From Coleofasciculaceae cyanobacterium RL_1_1 (lineage in GTDB: Bacteria > Cyanobacteriota > Cyanobacteriia > Cyanobacteriales > Geitlerinemataceae), in assembly GCA_012033105.1 (NCBI GenBank), contig JAAUPN010000004.1, positions 1 to 48,175 of the forward strand: DNA of 48,175 nucleotides. The letters are read 5' to 3'. Below are positions 20,794 to 30,550 of this stretch, piece by piece; the stretch's first letter is position 1, and each line of letters starts with the position of its first letter. Both the position numbers and the translations under genes were made by a program. The notes beneath the pieces were generated by a model, which was not told the origin of the DNA, did no database searches, and was given only the letters and a program-made list of their open reading frames with translations.

Positions 20794-20853
20794 GTTGTTG
20801 AGCTTTAGGGCTGCGATTTGCCGATCGCTGGAAGGGCGCTAAAGCGCAACAAC
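20794..20853. terminator. Imperfect bidirectional hairpin between convergent genes
   Basis: GTTGTTGAGCTTTAGGGC (20794-20811) pairs imperfectly with GGCGCTAAAGCGCAACAAC (20835-20853), about 15 of 18 positions. It lies between gloB and the small minus-strand gene at 20869, where a bidirectional terminator is expected. No strong T run follows either arm. Confidence 0.45.
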
Positions 20854-20868
20854 ATGTTGAGCGAGAGT

Positions 20869-21003
20869 TTATTTGCGCTTGGGGCGTTCTAACTTACGTT
20901 CGGCTTCGATCGCGCCATTAGCGGTCAGCAAGCCACTACCGATCAAAATTAAGATAGCAAAACCGACTGCGACCCAATCCATCCACTGAGGAATTTCTTG
21001 CAT
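20869..21003 (-). CDS. 44-residue single-span membrane peptide
   Basis: I read a 44-residue product: MQEIPQWMDW, then a hydrophobic span (about residues 11-28), then a charged tail ending ERKLERPKRK. The layout resembles the small subunits of cyanobacterial photosynthetic or NDH complexes, but I do not recognise the family. ATG start without a clear Shine-Dalgarno sequence. It lies between gloB and sbcC with its own upstream gap of 72 bp or less, and the reading frame is clean. A chance frame cannot be ruled out, but the membrane-segment-plus-basic-tail pattern argues against it. Confidence 0.6.
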   Translation of the reverse strand: MQEIPQWMDWVAVGFAILILIGSGLLTANGAIEAERKLERPKRK

Positions 21004-21075
21004 GATGTGAAAGCGTTGATGTTAAAGAGGTGTCTTCACTGTAGCGCGATCGCGAGTTGGGCTTGCAAGGGTTGG

Positions 21076-24000
21076 CTAGTTAATGAGCTGGATTTGTGAG
21101 CCGTTATCTGATTTGGTGATCTCGATACGAGTTTGAAATGCCTCCTTGAGGCTGGGGATGTGGGTGACCGCTAAAATGCAGGCGAAATCGCCGGAAATGG
21201 CCTCGATCGCGGACACAAGCCGCTCCCGTCCGCGATCGTCCTGAGTGCCAAAGCCTTCATCGACGATGAGTAGCTGCAACGATGCGCCCGATCGCTGGGC
21301 GAGAAGTCGTGATAAGGCAAGGCGGATAGCAAAATTGATCCGAAAGGCTTCACCGCCGGAATAGGTTTCGTAGGCGCGGGTGCCTCGGGTGTCGGCGATG
21401 AAGATATCGAGGGTTTCGATCGGGGCATCGGCGAGGGCTTGGGTCGTGGTTGAGTTCGAGTTCGTGCTGGGTTTTTGACTGGATTTCGTACTGGATTTAG
21501 GGCGCGATCGCTTGCGGGCTTTTTGGGTAACGAATTGGACGTGGAGCTGATTGTTGCTTAGGCGTGAGAGTAGCCGATTGGTTTCCGCTTCGAGTTGGGG
21601 GAGGACAGTTTCGATCGTCAGTGCCTGTAGACCATTTTTTCCAAAGGCTTGATTGAGTTCGTTGTGGAGACGATGGCGGTAGCGTAAGGCGTCACATTCG
21701 CTGCGTCGTGCGTCGATCTGGGTGTTGAGTTGCTCCAGTTGGTAGCTTTGTTGTTGGAGGCGTCCGAGGCTGGCTAGGTGGCGATCGAGTTCGATGCGTC
21801 GCGCCTGGATGGTTGGATCTAGCTCCAGCATTTCGGCTTGGGGATCGAGGTTGGCGGCAAGCTGGGCGGTGAGGTGTGTACGCTGCTGTTCAAGCTGTTG
21901 GTCGTTGCGATCACAATCGGCGATCTGGAGGTCGAGCGCTGCGATCGTTTGCTCCAATTGTGGCAGTTGCAGACGTGCGGTTTTGAGGGCTTCGACCTGC
22001 TGAAAAATCCCCTGGGCGGTGCGAAGCTGTTGTCGGATGGTGTTATGGTGATCGGCGCTGTAGGCGAGTGCGGCGATCTGTTGGTCGATCTCGGCAAGTT
22101 CGCGGGCGAGGTCTGAGTCACGTGGTAGACGATCGCGTTCGCTGCCGAGCTGCTCGACCTGGGCGGCTAGGGTTGGGCGACGTTGATTGAGGGCTGCGAT
22201 CGTGTGTATCGCCTGGTCAATTTTGGCCTGTTCGATTTCCACCCAGCGTAAACCGTCTACCTCGCTCCGCACTAAGGCGAGATCGCGTTCGTCGTAGGCA
22301 TAGTCGGCAAGCTGGCGAGTGAGCTGCTGCAACTCGGCCTGAAGTTCCGGAGCGTAGTCATCCGCGCTCAGGCATTGTTCGATCGCCTGTCGTTCGGTGT
22401 GTAGGTGGATCAGACGATCGGCGTCAGCTTGACAAGCTTCCAACTGGGCTTGGAGTTGACCGCGTCGCTCGCGTAGACCATCGTAGGGCTTTAGCTCTTG
22501 ACTCACCTGACGATATTCTTCACGCAAGAGGGTAATTTCGCGATTCGACGTGGCCATCTGCTCACGGATTAACCACAGCCGATCGCTCGCATCTTGGCGC
22601 TCCTGCTGGTGTTTGGCGGCCACCAGTGTCCAGTGTTCTTCATCGAGCGGGCGATCGCACAGAGGACACGGCGCATCGATCTCGCCGATGGTGGTGATTT
22701 TCTGATCAATGTCGGCGATTTGCTGTTCCCAATCGTTCTCATGAGCCTTCAGCCGATCAAGAAACCCACGCCGTTCCAGCCCCTTCTCCTGAACCCGGTG
22801 CAGATAGACCTGCTTCTTTTCTAGGTCTTGCAAATACTCTGCTAACCCTTGCAATTGCGTTTCGAGTTGTGGGCGGCGACGGGTGCGCTGGGCTAGCAGT
22901 TCGGCTTGGTCGGCAAGCTGATCGCGCTGGGATTCGAGGCGGAGGCGCTGGTGGGCGATCTGGATGTCGAGTTGTTGGCGGCGCAGTTCGAGGGGGGCGG
23001 TTTCTGCTTGGAGGCGATCGAGCTGCTTGAGCCGATCGCGGGCGGTGGTCAGGCGATCGGATTGGCTCGCAATTTCATCGGCACGTTGGGTGGTGGTGGT
23101 GGCGTCCGCGAGCTGCTGATCGAGTGCCGCTAGCTCGGCACGGACGGTCTGATAGTGGCTTTGACAATCGGCGATCGTCCGTTCCAAGCGCGTCGCGACG
23201 GTTTGGCGGCGTGTCTGGCTTTGTTGGTGTTCGTGGCAGCGCCGATCGCAGGTTTCGAGTTCGTGGGTTAACTGCTCATACTGTGCAAAGGCGGCGTCAA
23301 TTTCGGGGGCGCGATCGAGCAACTGCGCGAGCTGTTCCCGACGCTGCACGGCCTGATCACGCTCAAGCTGCTGTTGCTGGCGCGATCGACGATTCGCCTC
23401 AAGTTGTTGCTGCGTCCAAGCCTGCTGCTGCTCCCAGGCTTGACGCTGGCTAAGGCGATCGCGCAAGTGCGACATCCGAGTTTGATCGAGCTGCTGCTGC
23501 TGCTGCAAAGTTGCGATCGTGTCTTCCTCGCTGGCAATCTCCACCGCCGTATCGCCCAAATCCTCCGCCTTCGTTACTAACTCCGCAATCTGACGCTCGA
23601 CGACATCCGCCTCCGCTTTCGCCTGTCGTGCCACTTCCCGCGCTTTTTTCGCCAACACTTCATAGCGATCGAGCTTTAACAAATCCGCTAGCACTTGTTT
23701 GCGATCGTTTGGACGCTTGAGCATAAACTCATCGGCGCGACCCTGACGCAAATAGGCAGAATTAATAAAGGTGTCGTAATCGAGGTTAAGGGTTTCGAGA
23801 ATCTTTTGTTGAGTGGCCTTCGTTCCCTTCGCGGTAATGCTGGTAAATCCGAGCGGTGTTTCCACCTGAAATTCCAACGAACTGGCTTGTCCGAGCCGAC
23901 GCGATCGGATAATTCGGAAACCTTGTCCCTGAGATTCAAAGGTGAAGTCAACCCGCGTTTCTCGTTCCCCAACGCAAATAATTTCATCTTCACTCGATGC

Positions 24001-24159
24001 CCGTGTTTTGCCCCAGATACTCCAGGAAATCGCTTCTAATAGCGATGACTTGCCCGCTCCATTTTCACCACAGATACAGGCTGTATTTAAGCCCGAAAAG
24101 TCCAGGGTGGCATCGTGATAGCTAAAGAAGTTGGATAGTCGAAGTAAACGAGGAATCAT
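21076..24159 (-). CDS. sbcC: SbcC/Rad50-type exonuclease ATPase subunit
   Basis: SbcC with SbcD forms the Mre11-Rad50-type nuclease that cleaves hairpins and processes DNA ends. The 1027-residue product has a Walker A (GENGAGKS, 31-38), the Q-loop region, two long Gln/Arg/Leu-rich coiled coils, a zinc hook CPLC at 498-501 exactly mid-protein, the ABC signature YETYSGGEAFRINFA near 930 and a Walker B LLIVDEGFG at about 963. A Lys/Ser/Thr-rich insert (about 885-910) precedes the signature region. ATG start. No sbcD lies beside it, so the partner must be elsewhere. Confidence 0.93.
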   Translation of the reverse strand: MIPRLLRLSNFFSYHDATLDFSGLNTACICGENGAGKSSLLEAISWSIWGKTRASSEDEIICVGERETRVDFTFESQGQGFRIIRSRRLGQASSLEFQVETPLGFTSITAKGTKATQQKILETLNLDYDTFINSAYLRQGRADEFMLKRPNDRKQVLADLLKLDRYEVLAKKAREVARQAKAEADVVERQIAELVTKAEDLGDTAVEIASEEDTIATLQQQQQLDQTRMSHLRDRLSQRQAWEQQQAWTQQQLEANRRSRQQQQLERDQAVQRREQLAQLLDRAPEIDAAFAQYEQLTHELETCDRRCHEHQQSQTRRQTVATRLERTIADCQSHYQTVRAELAALDQQLADATTTTQRADEIASQSDRLTTARDRLKQLDRLQAETAPLELRRQQLDIQIAHQRLRLESQRDQLADQAELLAQRTRRRPQLETQLQGLAEYLQDLEKKQVYLHRVQEKGLERRGFLDRLKAHENDWEQQIADIDQKITTIGEIDAPCPLCDRPLDEEHWTLVAAKHQQERQDASDRLWLIREQMATSNREITLLREEYRQVSQELKPYDGLRERRGQLQAQLEACQADADRLIHLHTERQAIEQCLSADDYAPELQAELQQLTRQLADYAYDERDLALVRSEVDGLRWVEIEQAKIDQAIHTIAALNQRRPTLAAQVEQLGSERDRLPRDSDLARELAEIDQQIAALAYSADHHNTIRQQLRTAQGIFQQVEALKTARLQLPQLEQTIAALDLQIADCDRNDQQLEQQRTHLTAQLAANLDPQAEMLELDPTIQARRIELDRHLASLGRLQQQSYQLEQLNTQIDARRSECDALRYRHRLHNELNQAFGKNGLQALTIETVLPQLEAETNRLLSRLSNNQLHVQFVTQKARKRSRPKSSTKSSQKPSTNSNSTTTQALADAPIETLDIFIADTRGTRAYETYSGGEAFRINFAIRLALSRLLAQRSGASLQLLIVDEGFGTQDDRGRERLVSAIEAISGDFACILAVTHIPSLKEAFQTRIEITKSDNGSQIQLIN

Positions 24160-24445
24160 AGAGCATTCAAAACGAACGCGATCGAGACTTGTCCGAAGTT
24201 TACTCTATTTTGTGACGGGCTAATTTTGCGAAATGACGGAATTTAGTGTTCCATAGCAGAAGCTGATTAAATTAAGACACTATCGTCTAAGTTGAAAACC
24301 ACACTTCGACTCCGCTCAGTGCTCTTCGCTTTTTTTGATACGTCCTAAGCAAATCATTTTTACGATATAGATTATTCATGGTACGGCGGGCTGAGAGCAA
24401 TCGCAATATCTGAGAAGTTGATGGTTTTGAACTGAGGATGGTGTA

Positions 24446-24477
24446 AAAAGTCGAATTTTTTGAAAAATCCGACTTTT
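24446..24477 (-). terminator. Hairpin terminator after folD
   Basis: A 15-bp stem with one mismatch (24446-24460 with 24463-24477) lies 25 bases past the folD stop. Its arms (AAAAGTCGAATTTTT and AAAAATCCGACTTTT) give T tracts on either strand. The core GTCGGA/TCCGAC is shared with the hairpins at 33757-33789 and, less exactly, 1658-1690. Confidence 0.65.
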
Positions 24478-24502
24478 GGGGAAAACCCGATGAGTTAATC
24501 CA

Positions 24503-25393
24503 TTATTTAAAGGTCAGATTATGAGTTCGGGCGTAGCTGCGCACGGTGTTATGGAGCAACATCGCTACCGTCATCGGCCCGACACCACCGGGAACCGGCG
24601 TGATGGCACTGGCGATCGCGGCAGAACCCTCAAACTCCAGATCGCCAACCAGCTTACCCTTGCCCGTCTCCGGATCTTCGATACGGTTAATCCCCACATC
24701 GATCGCCACCGCTCCGGGCTTGAGCATATCGGCGGTAATCATCTGCGGGCGACCCACCGCCGCGACAACGATGTCAGCTTGACGAATCGTAGCGGCGAGA
24801 TCCGGCGTACGGGAATGGGCGATCGTGACGGTGGCATTGGCCTCGAGCAGCATCAGCGCCATCGGTTTCCCGACGAGGATGCTACGCCCAATGACCACCG
24901 CGTGCTGACCACTGGGGTCGATCGCGTATTCCTTCAGGATTTCCATTACGCCCGCCGGGGTGCAGCTCCGCAAGCCCGTTTCATTGCGGACAAGGCGTCC
25001 GAGGTTGGTGGGGTGGAGGCCGTCGGCGTCTTTTGTCGGGGTCAATGCGGAGGAGGAGCGGGACGGGATCGAGTGGGGGGGGAGGGGGGAGTTGCAGAGG
25101 ATGCCATCGACACGATCGTCGGCATTCAGGCGATCGATCTCAGCAGCGATCGTCTCGGCGCTCGTGTCAGCATCGAGGTGCTGACCAAAGGAGGCAATCC
25201 CGACCCGTTCACACGATCGCTCCTTGTTGCGCACGTAAACCACACTGGCGGGATCATCCCCAATACGCAAGACGGCTAAACCCGGCGCACGGCGACCATC
25301 TGCCGTCCATTCAGCCACGCGATCGGCGAGCTGTGATTGAATTTTTTGAGCGAGCGCTTTACCGTCAAGAAGACGCGCCGTTTGAGTGGCCAT
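24503..25393 (-). CDS. folD: FolD bifunctional dehydrogenase/cyclohydrolase (locally scrambled frame)
   Basis: FolD converts 5,10-methylene-THF to 10-formyl-THF in one-carbon metabolism. The 296-residue frame has the family's [16 protein letters not shown] segment, GRSILVGKP and [13 protein letters not shown]. Between about residues 100 and 122 the sequence reads [17 protein letters not shown] instead of the expected QLPLP catalytic region, while the neighbouring frame reads [14 protein letters not shown], a good FolD match. Two compensating indels therefore seem to bracket this stretch: at the poly-C tracts (plus-strand G runs 25075-25089) and at the A4 run (25031-25034). As written, the catalytic Gln of the QLPLP motif is lost. 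Confidence 0.9.
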   Translation of the reverse strand: MATQTARLLDGKALAQKIQSQLADRVAEWTADGRRAPGLAVLRIGDDPASVVYVRNKERSCERVGIASFGQHLDADTSAETIAAEIDRLNADDRVDGILCNSPLPPHSIPSRSSSALTPTKDADGLHPTNLGRLVRNETGLRSCTPAGVMEILKEYAIDPSGQHAVVIGRSILVGKPMALMLLEANATVTIAHSRTPDLAATIRQADIVVAAVGRPQMITADMLKPGAVAIDVGINRIEDPETGKGKLVGDLEFEGSAAIASAITPVPGGVGPMTVAMLLHNTVRSYARTHNLTFK

Positions 25394-25498
25394 TCGAGGA
25401 CTTCCCCTTTCACAAAAAAACTGTCAATGATCGGCGGTGATGGGGAAATCGCGAGCGGCGCGTCACGTTGCAGCCCTGCACTATGAGACGATCGCCCC
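25394..25498. promoter_or_regulatory. Divergent promoter region of folD and lipoprotein gene
   Basis: The 105-bp gap between divergent starts must hold both promoters. I see no convincing -35/-10 pair. Confidence 0.3.
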
Positions 25499-26032
25499 AT
25501 GCCGCTGAACACCTTACACACCCTAGCATTTTCGTTTCGCTGGCTTCGATCCGTGTCTACAGATCGTGTGCGTTGGTCATGGAGGTTGGTCGGGATAATC
25601 GCGCTAAACTTCGGCCTGATCGCTTGTAATGGTGCTCGCCCCGAGGTGATGGCGATCGCCGATCTCGTGCCTCCCACCACCGAGGGAACCCAGAGCCAAA
25701 GCGACCCGCAGCCAACTCCGCAGGTTGAACTCAACGACCAAGTCGTAGTCGTTTCAGGGGTCATTGTCCGTCGTGTGCCGCTGGTTAATGGAGCAGTGTA
25801 TCTGCTGGAAGATGACACCAGTGCCATTTGGGTACGCACCGATCGCTCACCCGATGAAACAGAGCGTGAGGTTTTGGTTTCTGGAACTCTCCAAACGCTA
25901 GGCGTAGAAAATTCCGAGAGCAATCCCAAGAACAATCCCAAGAGCAATCCCGAAAACAATCCCGCAGCTTTAGGGTTACAGAATCGATATCTCCAGGAGC
26001 AAACTCGCAGTCCCGTTGAAGCTTCACCTTAA
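25499..26032 (+). CDS. Putative lipoprotein with OB-fold-like domain
   Basis: The 177-residue product has a hydrophobic segment followed by a lipobox-like LIAC (Cys43) and is therefore probably a lipoprotein. A GTG at 25553 would give a more typical signal-peptide length and may be the true start. Residues about 75-135 (VVVVSGVIVRRVPLVNGAVY, LLEDDTSAIWVRT) look like a small OB-type beta barrel. Residues 141-155 are a low-complexity Asn-Pro stretch coded by four 12-bp tandem repeats (25919-25963). The family is not one I can name. Confidence 0.65.
   Translation: MPLNTLHTLAFSFRWLRSVSTDRVRWSWRLVGIIALNFGLIACNGARPEVMAIADLVPPTTEGTQSQSDPQPTPQVELNDQVVVVSGVIVRRVPLVNGAVYLLEDDTSAIWVRTDRSPDETEREVLVSGTLQTLGVENSESNPKNNPKSNPENNPAALGLQNRYLQEQTRSPVEASP
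25919..25963 (+). repeat. 12-bp coding tandem repeat
   Basis: Four units of the form A(G/A)CAATCCC(A/G)A(G/A), the last shortened to 9 bases, encode alternating SNPK/NNPK-type residues in the lipoprotein. The unit is a multiple of three, so copy-number changes would keep frame. Confidence 0.75.
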
Positions 26033-26260
26033 ACCCACGAAACCCAAGGATTACGCTCTGGCTGAGAATTCCTGAAAAGTTACTGACACAGGTTGAATCG
26101 AGCCAATTGTTTTACGAATACTCACGGATGCTCACCAATACCAAGCAAGCTAGTAATAAGCACCCACGTAGATCAACCCAGAGAGTCGTTCTCCCAGAGT
26201 CTTGAGATGCGCTCTCCCAAGGCGTTCTCCAGGAGTTCGTGTCAGTTGTAGTCAGAGTAA

Positions 26261-26334
26261 CGGGACAGGGTGGAGTCGAACCACCGACCTCGCGCTTAGG
26301 AGGCGCTTGCTCTATCCTTCTGAGCTACAGTCCC
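26261..26334 (-). tRNA. trnR: tRNA-Arg (anticodon CCT)
   Basis: I fold a 74-base cloverleaf: acceptor GGGACTG with CTGTCCC (one T-T mismatch), D arm with TAGCTCAG, anticodon loop CTCCTAA with anticodon CCT reading AGG codons, variable loop, and T arm GGTGG-TTCGACT-CCACC. The discriminator base is G, as in most arginine tRNAs. No CCA is encoded. The anticodon stem has four firm pairs and an A-G at the top. It stands alone between the lipoprotein gene and the glycosidase gene. Confidence 0.92.
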
Positions 26335-26531
26335 AACTGTTGACGCGGGCTGACTGATCGTAGTCGCTTCGATGGATGGGAGCCAACGGGAAAAATAACC
26401 GATTATTTCAGGTCTTCAGTATGACCGTTGCGTAAATATTCAGAGGGCTATTCTTGATTTTTTATGCTTTCAAAGCTTGTATTCAAAGCCTGTCATTTTG
26501 TAAGACTTATTTGCAGTGGATCAGTTTGGGC

Positions 26532-27766
26532 TCAGAATGACTGGGTTTCAGGAGCGCTTAAAAGACCGATCGCGTGGGGAATCGCTCGGGGATGACGATC
26601 GCTAGAGGCAAGATAGGTCTGACCGAGGGCGAGACTTTGGCTAGAGCCGCCACCATCGAGCATCACGGCAGCGATCGCGCCGAAGCGTTGCAGCGTCAGG
26701 ATCGCCTCGGCTTGGGTGGCGTGACTGGCGACCACGATCAAAAGGGTTTCCGCGAGTCCATTGTCATCACGATCGGCGATCCCAATTAAGGTACGACCCA
26801 CAACCCGATCGCGCCCTTTATCAGCGCAGGGATGTAGCCCCACGATCAGATCAGGAATGCTAGAAAATAAAGGATTATCGGGCGAACCTGTTTCGGGAAA
26901 GGGCGCGATCGTCGCTGTTTGCCCCGCGATCGCCAACATCATTTTTTCGCCATCATATTCACCGGAACCCGCATAGCCACCGCTGATAATTTCGCCCCCT
27001 GCCTTAACGGGAAAGGCCAGCCGTACCGGTGTCGCCCCAAAAACTGTCCATTAATCGCGGCAAATGCGCGATCGGGGTGAGCAGCGTTGATCGCGTGCCA
27101 GTGATCCGTCAGCGATCGGGGTGGTACGTGGGGATCGCGCTGGGTGTCGTAGGCAGCGCTCGGATGCACCTCGGTATCGGATGGATCGAGGGCGATCGCG
27201 CCTGCCAGATCGAGCTGTGCGCCCTGACTGAGATCGACACGGTAGATTAGTGTTGTCGCTTCGTTGGCTATCGGTCGATCGTCAGGATTGCCTTGATCAC
27301 GACCTGCATCAGCCTCGGACGACATTTCAAAGGTCTCATCATCATCGTGGTTATTCCGACGATCAGCAGAGGTCTGGCGGTATAGCGCAATCCCTGGAGC
27401 TGTCAGCACCGGATCAAAGCTGGGATCGAGTCGCGTTGTGGCAGCATCGGGATGCTCGATTGATCGATCAAATCGGGGATCAGACCCCAGTGATCCTTGT
27501 GTCGTGCTGGTATGAATTGGGGTGGGGGTGAGTGTAGCGAAGGCGGCCATACAAACTTGGTAGGCACGATCTTCAGGACTGTCTGAACTCTGCCGATCGA
27601 TCTCTGTGTCCGGGATGGATGGTGGGATGAGGCGAATTGTGGAGGTCGAAACCTGAGATGGGTGAGTACGCAACAACCACGGGGCGATCGGTGCGGCATT
27701 GAGCGGACTGATCACGAGTGCAATACCGAGAAAATGAATGGCACGAAACCAGGAATGCAGCAGCAT
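26532..27766 (-). CDS. Phosphodiester glycosidase (NAGPA) family exported protein (broken by one frameshift)
   Basis: The NAGPA domain family hydrolyses sugar-1-phosphodiester links; bacterial members are mostly uncharacterised envelope proteins. From ATG 27766 there is a signal peptide (about residues 1-25), a variable Asp/Ser-rich part and then AFAAINGQF. The frame breaks at a run of five T on the coding strand (27039-27043). One extra T gives NGQFFGATPVRLAFPVKAGG and runs on into the second part with the family motif VMLDGGGSSQSLAL. Corrected length is 411 residues. As written, the domain is cut in its middle. Confidence 0.8.
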
Positions 27767-27871
27767 GACAGTAAGCCCCTAAAATATGCCTAACGCTCGA
27801 TATTTTCGACGATCAATCACGGATCGATCGAGCCACAATCTAGATCTCAATTAAAGACGACGGAGAAGACC

Positions 27872-28836
27872 GTGAAACACACGAGCGGTTTGCAGCATAC
27901 GAACTCGGTACAAGGGCGAACAGCGATCGATGAAATTCCCGAAGCCCTACGCGATACACCGATCGAACCCCTCTCCTCAGCCCCGTCTTCCTTGAGCCGT
28001 CTCCTCGCTGCTCTGGCGATTATTTTTGGCCTGAGCGCGTTGGGATTGGCGGCAACGATCGCCTGGATGTGGTTTACACCCACCATTGCGAACCGAGAGG
28101 CCAGGAATGGGCAAGCCGAAACCTCAATGCCCAGCGCGATGGATGAGTCTGGGGATGCTGCGGACGCTGCGGATGCTGCCAACTCAGCAACATCGCGCCA
28201 ATCGTCTCGCTTCGAGCCTGCCGCCGACCCTAGCGCGATCAACTCCTCTGCCGAGACGACGGAAGCGATCGACCTCTTAGGGCATCTGCCCTACAGCGAA
28301 GCACCCCTCGATGAGCTAGTACCCGTCACCAGTGATGGTTTTTGGGAATTGCGAGAGGCCGCTGCAAATCGTTTTCTCGCCATGCAAGCAGCAGCGAAAG
28401 CCGATGGGATCGATCTGGTTGTCCTGTCTGCGTTTCGGACGATCGCCGATCAGCAGACGCTCTTTTTGAGGTTAAAGCCCAGCGCGGCCAAGTGGCGACC
28501 GAACGCGCGGAAGTGAGCGCCCCCCCAGGGTACAGCGAGCATCATACGGGCTATGCGATCGATCTCGGTGACGCAAACGATCCGGAAACGGATTTGTCCG
28601 TGGACTTCGAGCGCACCGAAGGCTTTCAGTGGCTTGAAGCCAATGCCGCCTATTTCAGCTTTGAGCTATCGTTTCCGCCCAACAATGAGCAGGGTATCGC
28701 ATACGAACCCTGGCATTGGCGCTTTGTGGGCGATCAAGATAGCCTCGAAACGTTCTACCGCGCTCGCTCTAATGGCGATCGCGATCGGCGTAATTCCAGT
28801 GATAGCACTCGACCGACGGGAAAAACGCAGCGTTAG
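27872..28836 (+). CDS. VanY-type D,D-carboxypeptidase (broken by one frameshift)
   Basis: This family (LAS metallopeptidases, PF02557) removes the terminal D-Ala of peptidoglycan stems. The product starts at GTG 27872 (GGAG six bases upstream), has a Pro/Ser-rich cytoplasmic part, one membrane span (about residues 43-67), an Ala/Asp-rich linker and a periplasmic domain with SAFRTIADQQ, the zinc motif SEHHTGYAIDLGD and EPWHWR. The frame breaks at a run of five T (28463-28467); one more T restores DQQTLFFEVKAQRGQ. Corrected length is 321 residues. As written, the zinc site is lost from the first part. Confidence 0.88.
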
Positions 28837-28873
28837 ACCCTAGAAACCACGCGGAAAACCTTGCTCGGATGGC

Positions 28874-29110
28874 TTACGGCTTACGGAGTTCAAAGGGTCT
28901 CTGAAAACGAGTCACCGACGCTTCTTCCTGGACGATGATCGGATCAGTCAGCAGTGAGTTGACCTTGAGATCGATCAATCGTGGCGGCGTCGAAAAGGAG
29001 AGAACAGCAATGAGGGGAATGCCAACAGTACAGGCGGCTAAGATTGCGCCAAGGATCTGCGACCCTCCACCAAGAGGGTCTTCAGGGCTGGGATGCCTAC
29101 CGGATTCCAT
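28874..29110 (-). CDS. Small single-span membrane protein
   Basis: The 78-residue product begins MESGRHPSPEDPLGGGSQ, a short soluble part, followed by one hydrophobic span (about residues 19-42) and a soluble tail. The N-terminal part looks like a conserved cyanobacterial protein, but I cannot name a function. ATG start. It lies downstream of the Cys-rich gene on the same strand, with a hairpin between them. Confidence 0.6.
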   Translation of the reverse strand: MESGRHPSPEDPLGGGSQILGAILAACTVGIPLIAVLSFSTPPRLIDLKVNSLLTDPIIVQEEASVTRFQRPFELRKP

Positions 29111-29156
29111 AAACTGGGGAGTAAAAAAAGTTAAAAAGTCGTGGATTAGAGCGGGA

Positions 29157-29176
29157 TAGACGTTTGGAAACGTCTA
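29157..29176 (-). terminator. Short perfect hairpin after Cys-rich gene
   Basis: TAGACGTTT (29157-29165) and AAACGTCTA (29168-29176) form a perfect 9-bp stem 8 bases past the stop of the Cys-rich gene. No T run follows on the minus strand, so it may be a stabilising hairpin rather than a strong terminator. Confidence 0.45.
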
Positions 29177-29184
29177 AGGCGAGC

Positions 29185-29403
29185 CTAGTTATCGAGGAAG
29201 TCTGGAATAACCCATTTCGGTTCTTCCGTCGCTGCTGTCATGCTTTTCTTGCGGAGCGCTGCCTCTGCAATTTCATGCATTGTGTCGAGGGATACGTCGT
29301 TAATGAACTGACTGGCGGTAGCGGCATAGTCACGGTTGGGGCAACGCTCACCGAGGATGCATCCATCAATGCATTGAGTGGCGCAGTTAACAGTGGTTTC
29401 CAT
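29185..29403 (-). CDS. Small Cys-rich conserved protein
   Basis: The 72-residue soluble product has four cysteines near the N terminus (Cys7, 11, 15 and 21; spacing C-x3-C-x3-C-x5-C) in the context NCATQCIDGCILGERCPN, then a helical stretch SLDTMHEIAEAALRKK. The spacing could hold a metal or an iron-sulfur cluster, but the ligand set is not one I can assign. It resembles short conserved cyanobacterial proteins of unknown role. ATG start; probably its own unit or co-transcribed with the small membrane protein downstream. Confidence 0.65.
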   Translation of the reverse strand: METTVNCATQCIDGCILGERCPNRDYAATASQFINDVSLDTMHEIAEAALRKKSMTAATEEPKWVIPDFLDN

Positions 29404-29648
29404 CGTTGGGGCGAAGGCCGATATCTAAGTTTGCTATGACTTTACTGTAGCACTGACAACCAGGTGCTAACCGAGAGTTCAGCGATCGGAAGATCGGCCT
29501 TCCGGACTTGCCTTTTGTTGAAGAGAGCCGATGCCCTGAGTCGCTCGGAGGAAATTTTGGGGGAAAGGTTATGGAGTATAGGTTTCCTGATTTTCCTGCG
29601 TTCTGGATTTTGGGTCTGGCATCGGGTCTGGTCTCCAGATCGGGTGTG

Positions 29649-30543
29649 CTACTTTAACGGCGAAATATTCTGACGATAGGCGGCAGCATCTAGCCCGTCG
29701 CCTTGATTGCGATCGTCATCGTCAATTTGCCGATCGAGACGCCGAATGCGGCTTTCCGTCGCCGGGTGGGTGCTGAGAAAGGTTGGAGGACTCGCACCGC
29801 CACTCGCGGCTGCAAGTTTTTCAAAGAAGGTGACGATACCGCTTGGGGCATATCCCGCCGCCTCCAGCATCGCTAATCCGACCTCATCGGCCTCGTATTC
29901 AGCTCGCCGACTCGACGGCAAACTCAGCGCCAATTCGTAGCCAATCCCAACAGAGAACACTATCATCGACGCCCGCAGAACCGGAAACGCCCCGAGCGAT
30001 CGCCGCCTGTTTCATCCGCTCGATCACGTGTTTTTCGGTGATATGCCCGATTTCGTGGGCGACGACCCCGGCGAGTTCCGCCTCGTTTTCTGCCAGTGCA
30101 ATCAAACCTGTATTGACGTAGACAAAGCCGCCGAGAGTCGCGAAGGCGTTGATACTACTGTCGTTGACCACCTGGAAGGTAAACGGTAGATCCGGACGAT
30201 CGCTCACCGCCACCAATCGCTCGCCGATGTCTTCCACAAACCCGCGAACGCTCGCATTGTTATAAATCGCGATATTGCGGTTGGCTTTGAGCTGCGCATC
30301 AATTTGCGAGCCGATCGAAACCTCGCGTTCATCGGACATCGTCGAAAGCTGAAGCAGCTCGATCGCGCTGGGTAGGATATCCCCCAGGGAAAAACCATAC
30401 CCGGCTCGCACAGCGCCGAGCCAGCTTCCGACGGTCAGCAAGCAGGTGACGATCGCGATCGTCACGCCGCGACGTAGGGACTTTGAGCCGAATTTAAACG
30501 GTAAGTGTGAAACTTTCACAAGCGATTCGTGAGTGAGGAGCAA
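29649..30543 (-). CDS. M48-family metalloprotease (broken by one frameshift)
   Basis: The family includes zinc proteases of the cell envelope. The first part has a membrane span or signal (about residues 25-47) and the zinc motif HEIGH at about 163-167 (VVAHEIGHITEKH); the second part supplies the third-ligand region RRAEYEADEVGLAML and STHPATESRIRRL. The frames differ by one base near 29950-29966, where removing one base from CTCTGTTGG reads VLVGIGYELAL, similar to the family. Corrected length is 297 residues. The start is uncertain: TTG 30543, or a GTG at 30519. Seven phased 11-bp repeats lie just upstream. Confidence 0.85.
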
Positions 30544-30550
30544 GGATTAA

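Noticed and set aside
24521-25279. 252-residue plus-strand frame opposite folD
   Set aside because: It lies antisense to a clear FolD coding region and is His/Arg/Gly-biased as expected for a shadow.
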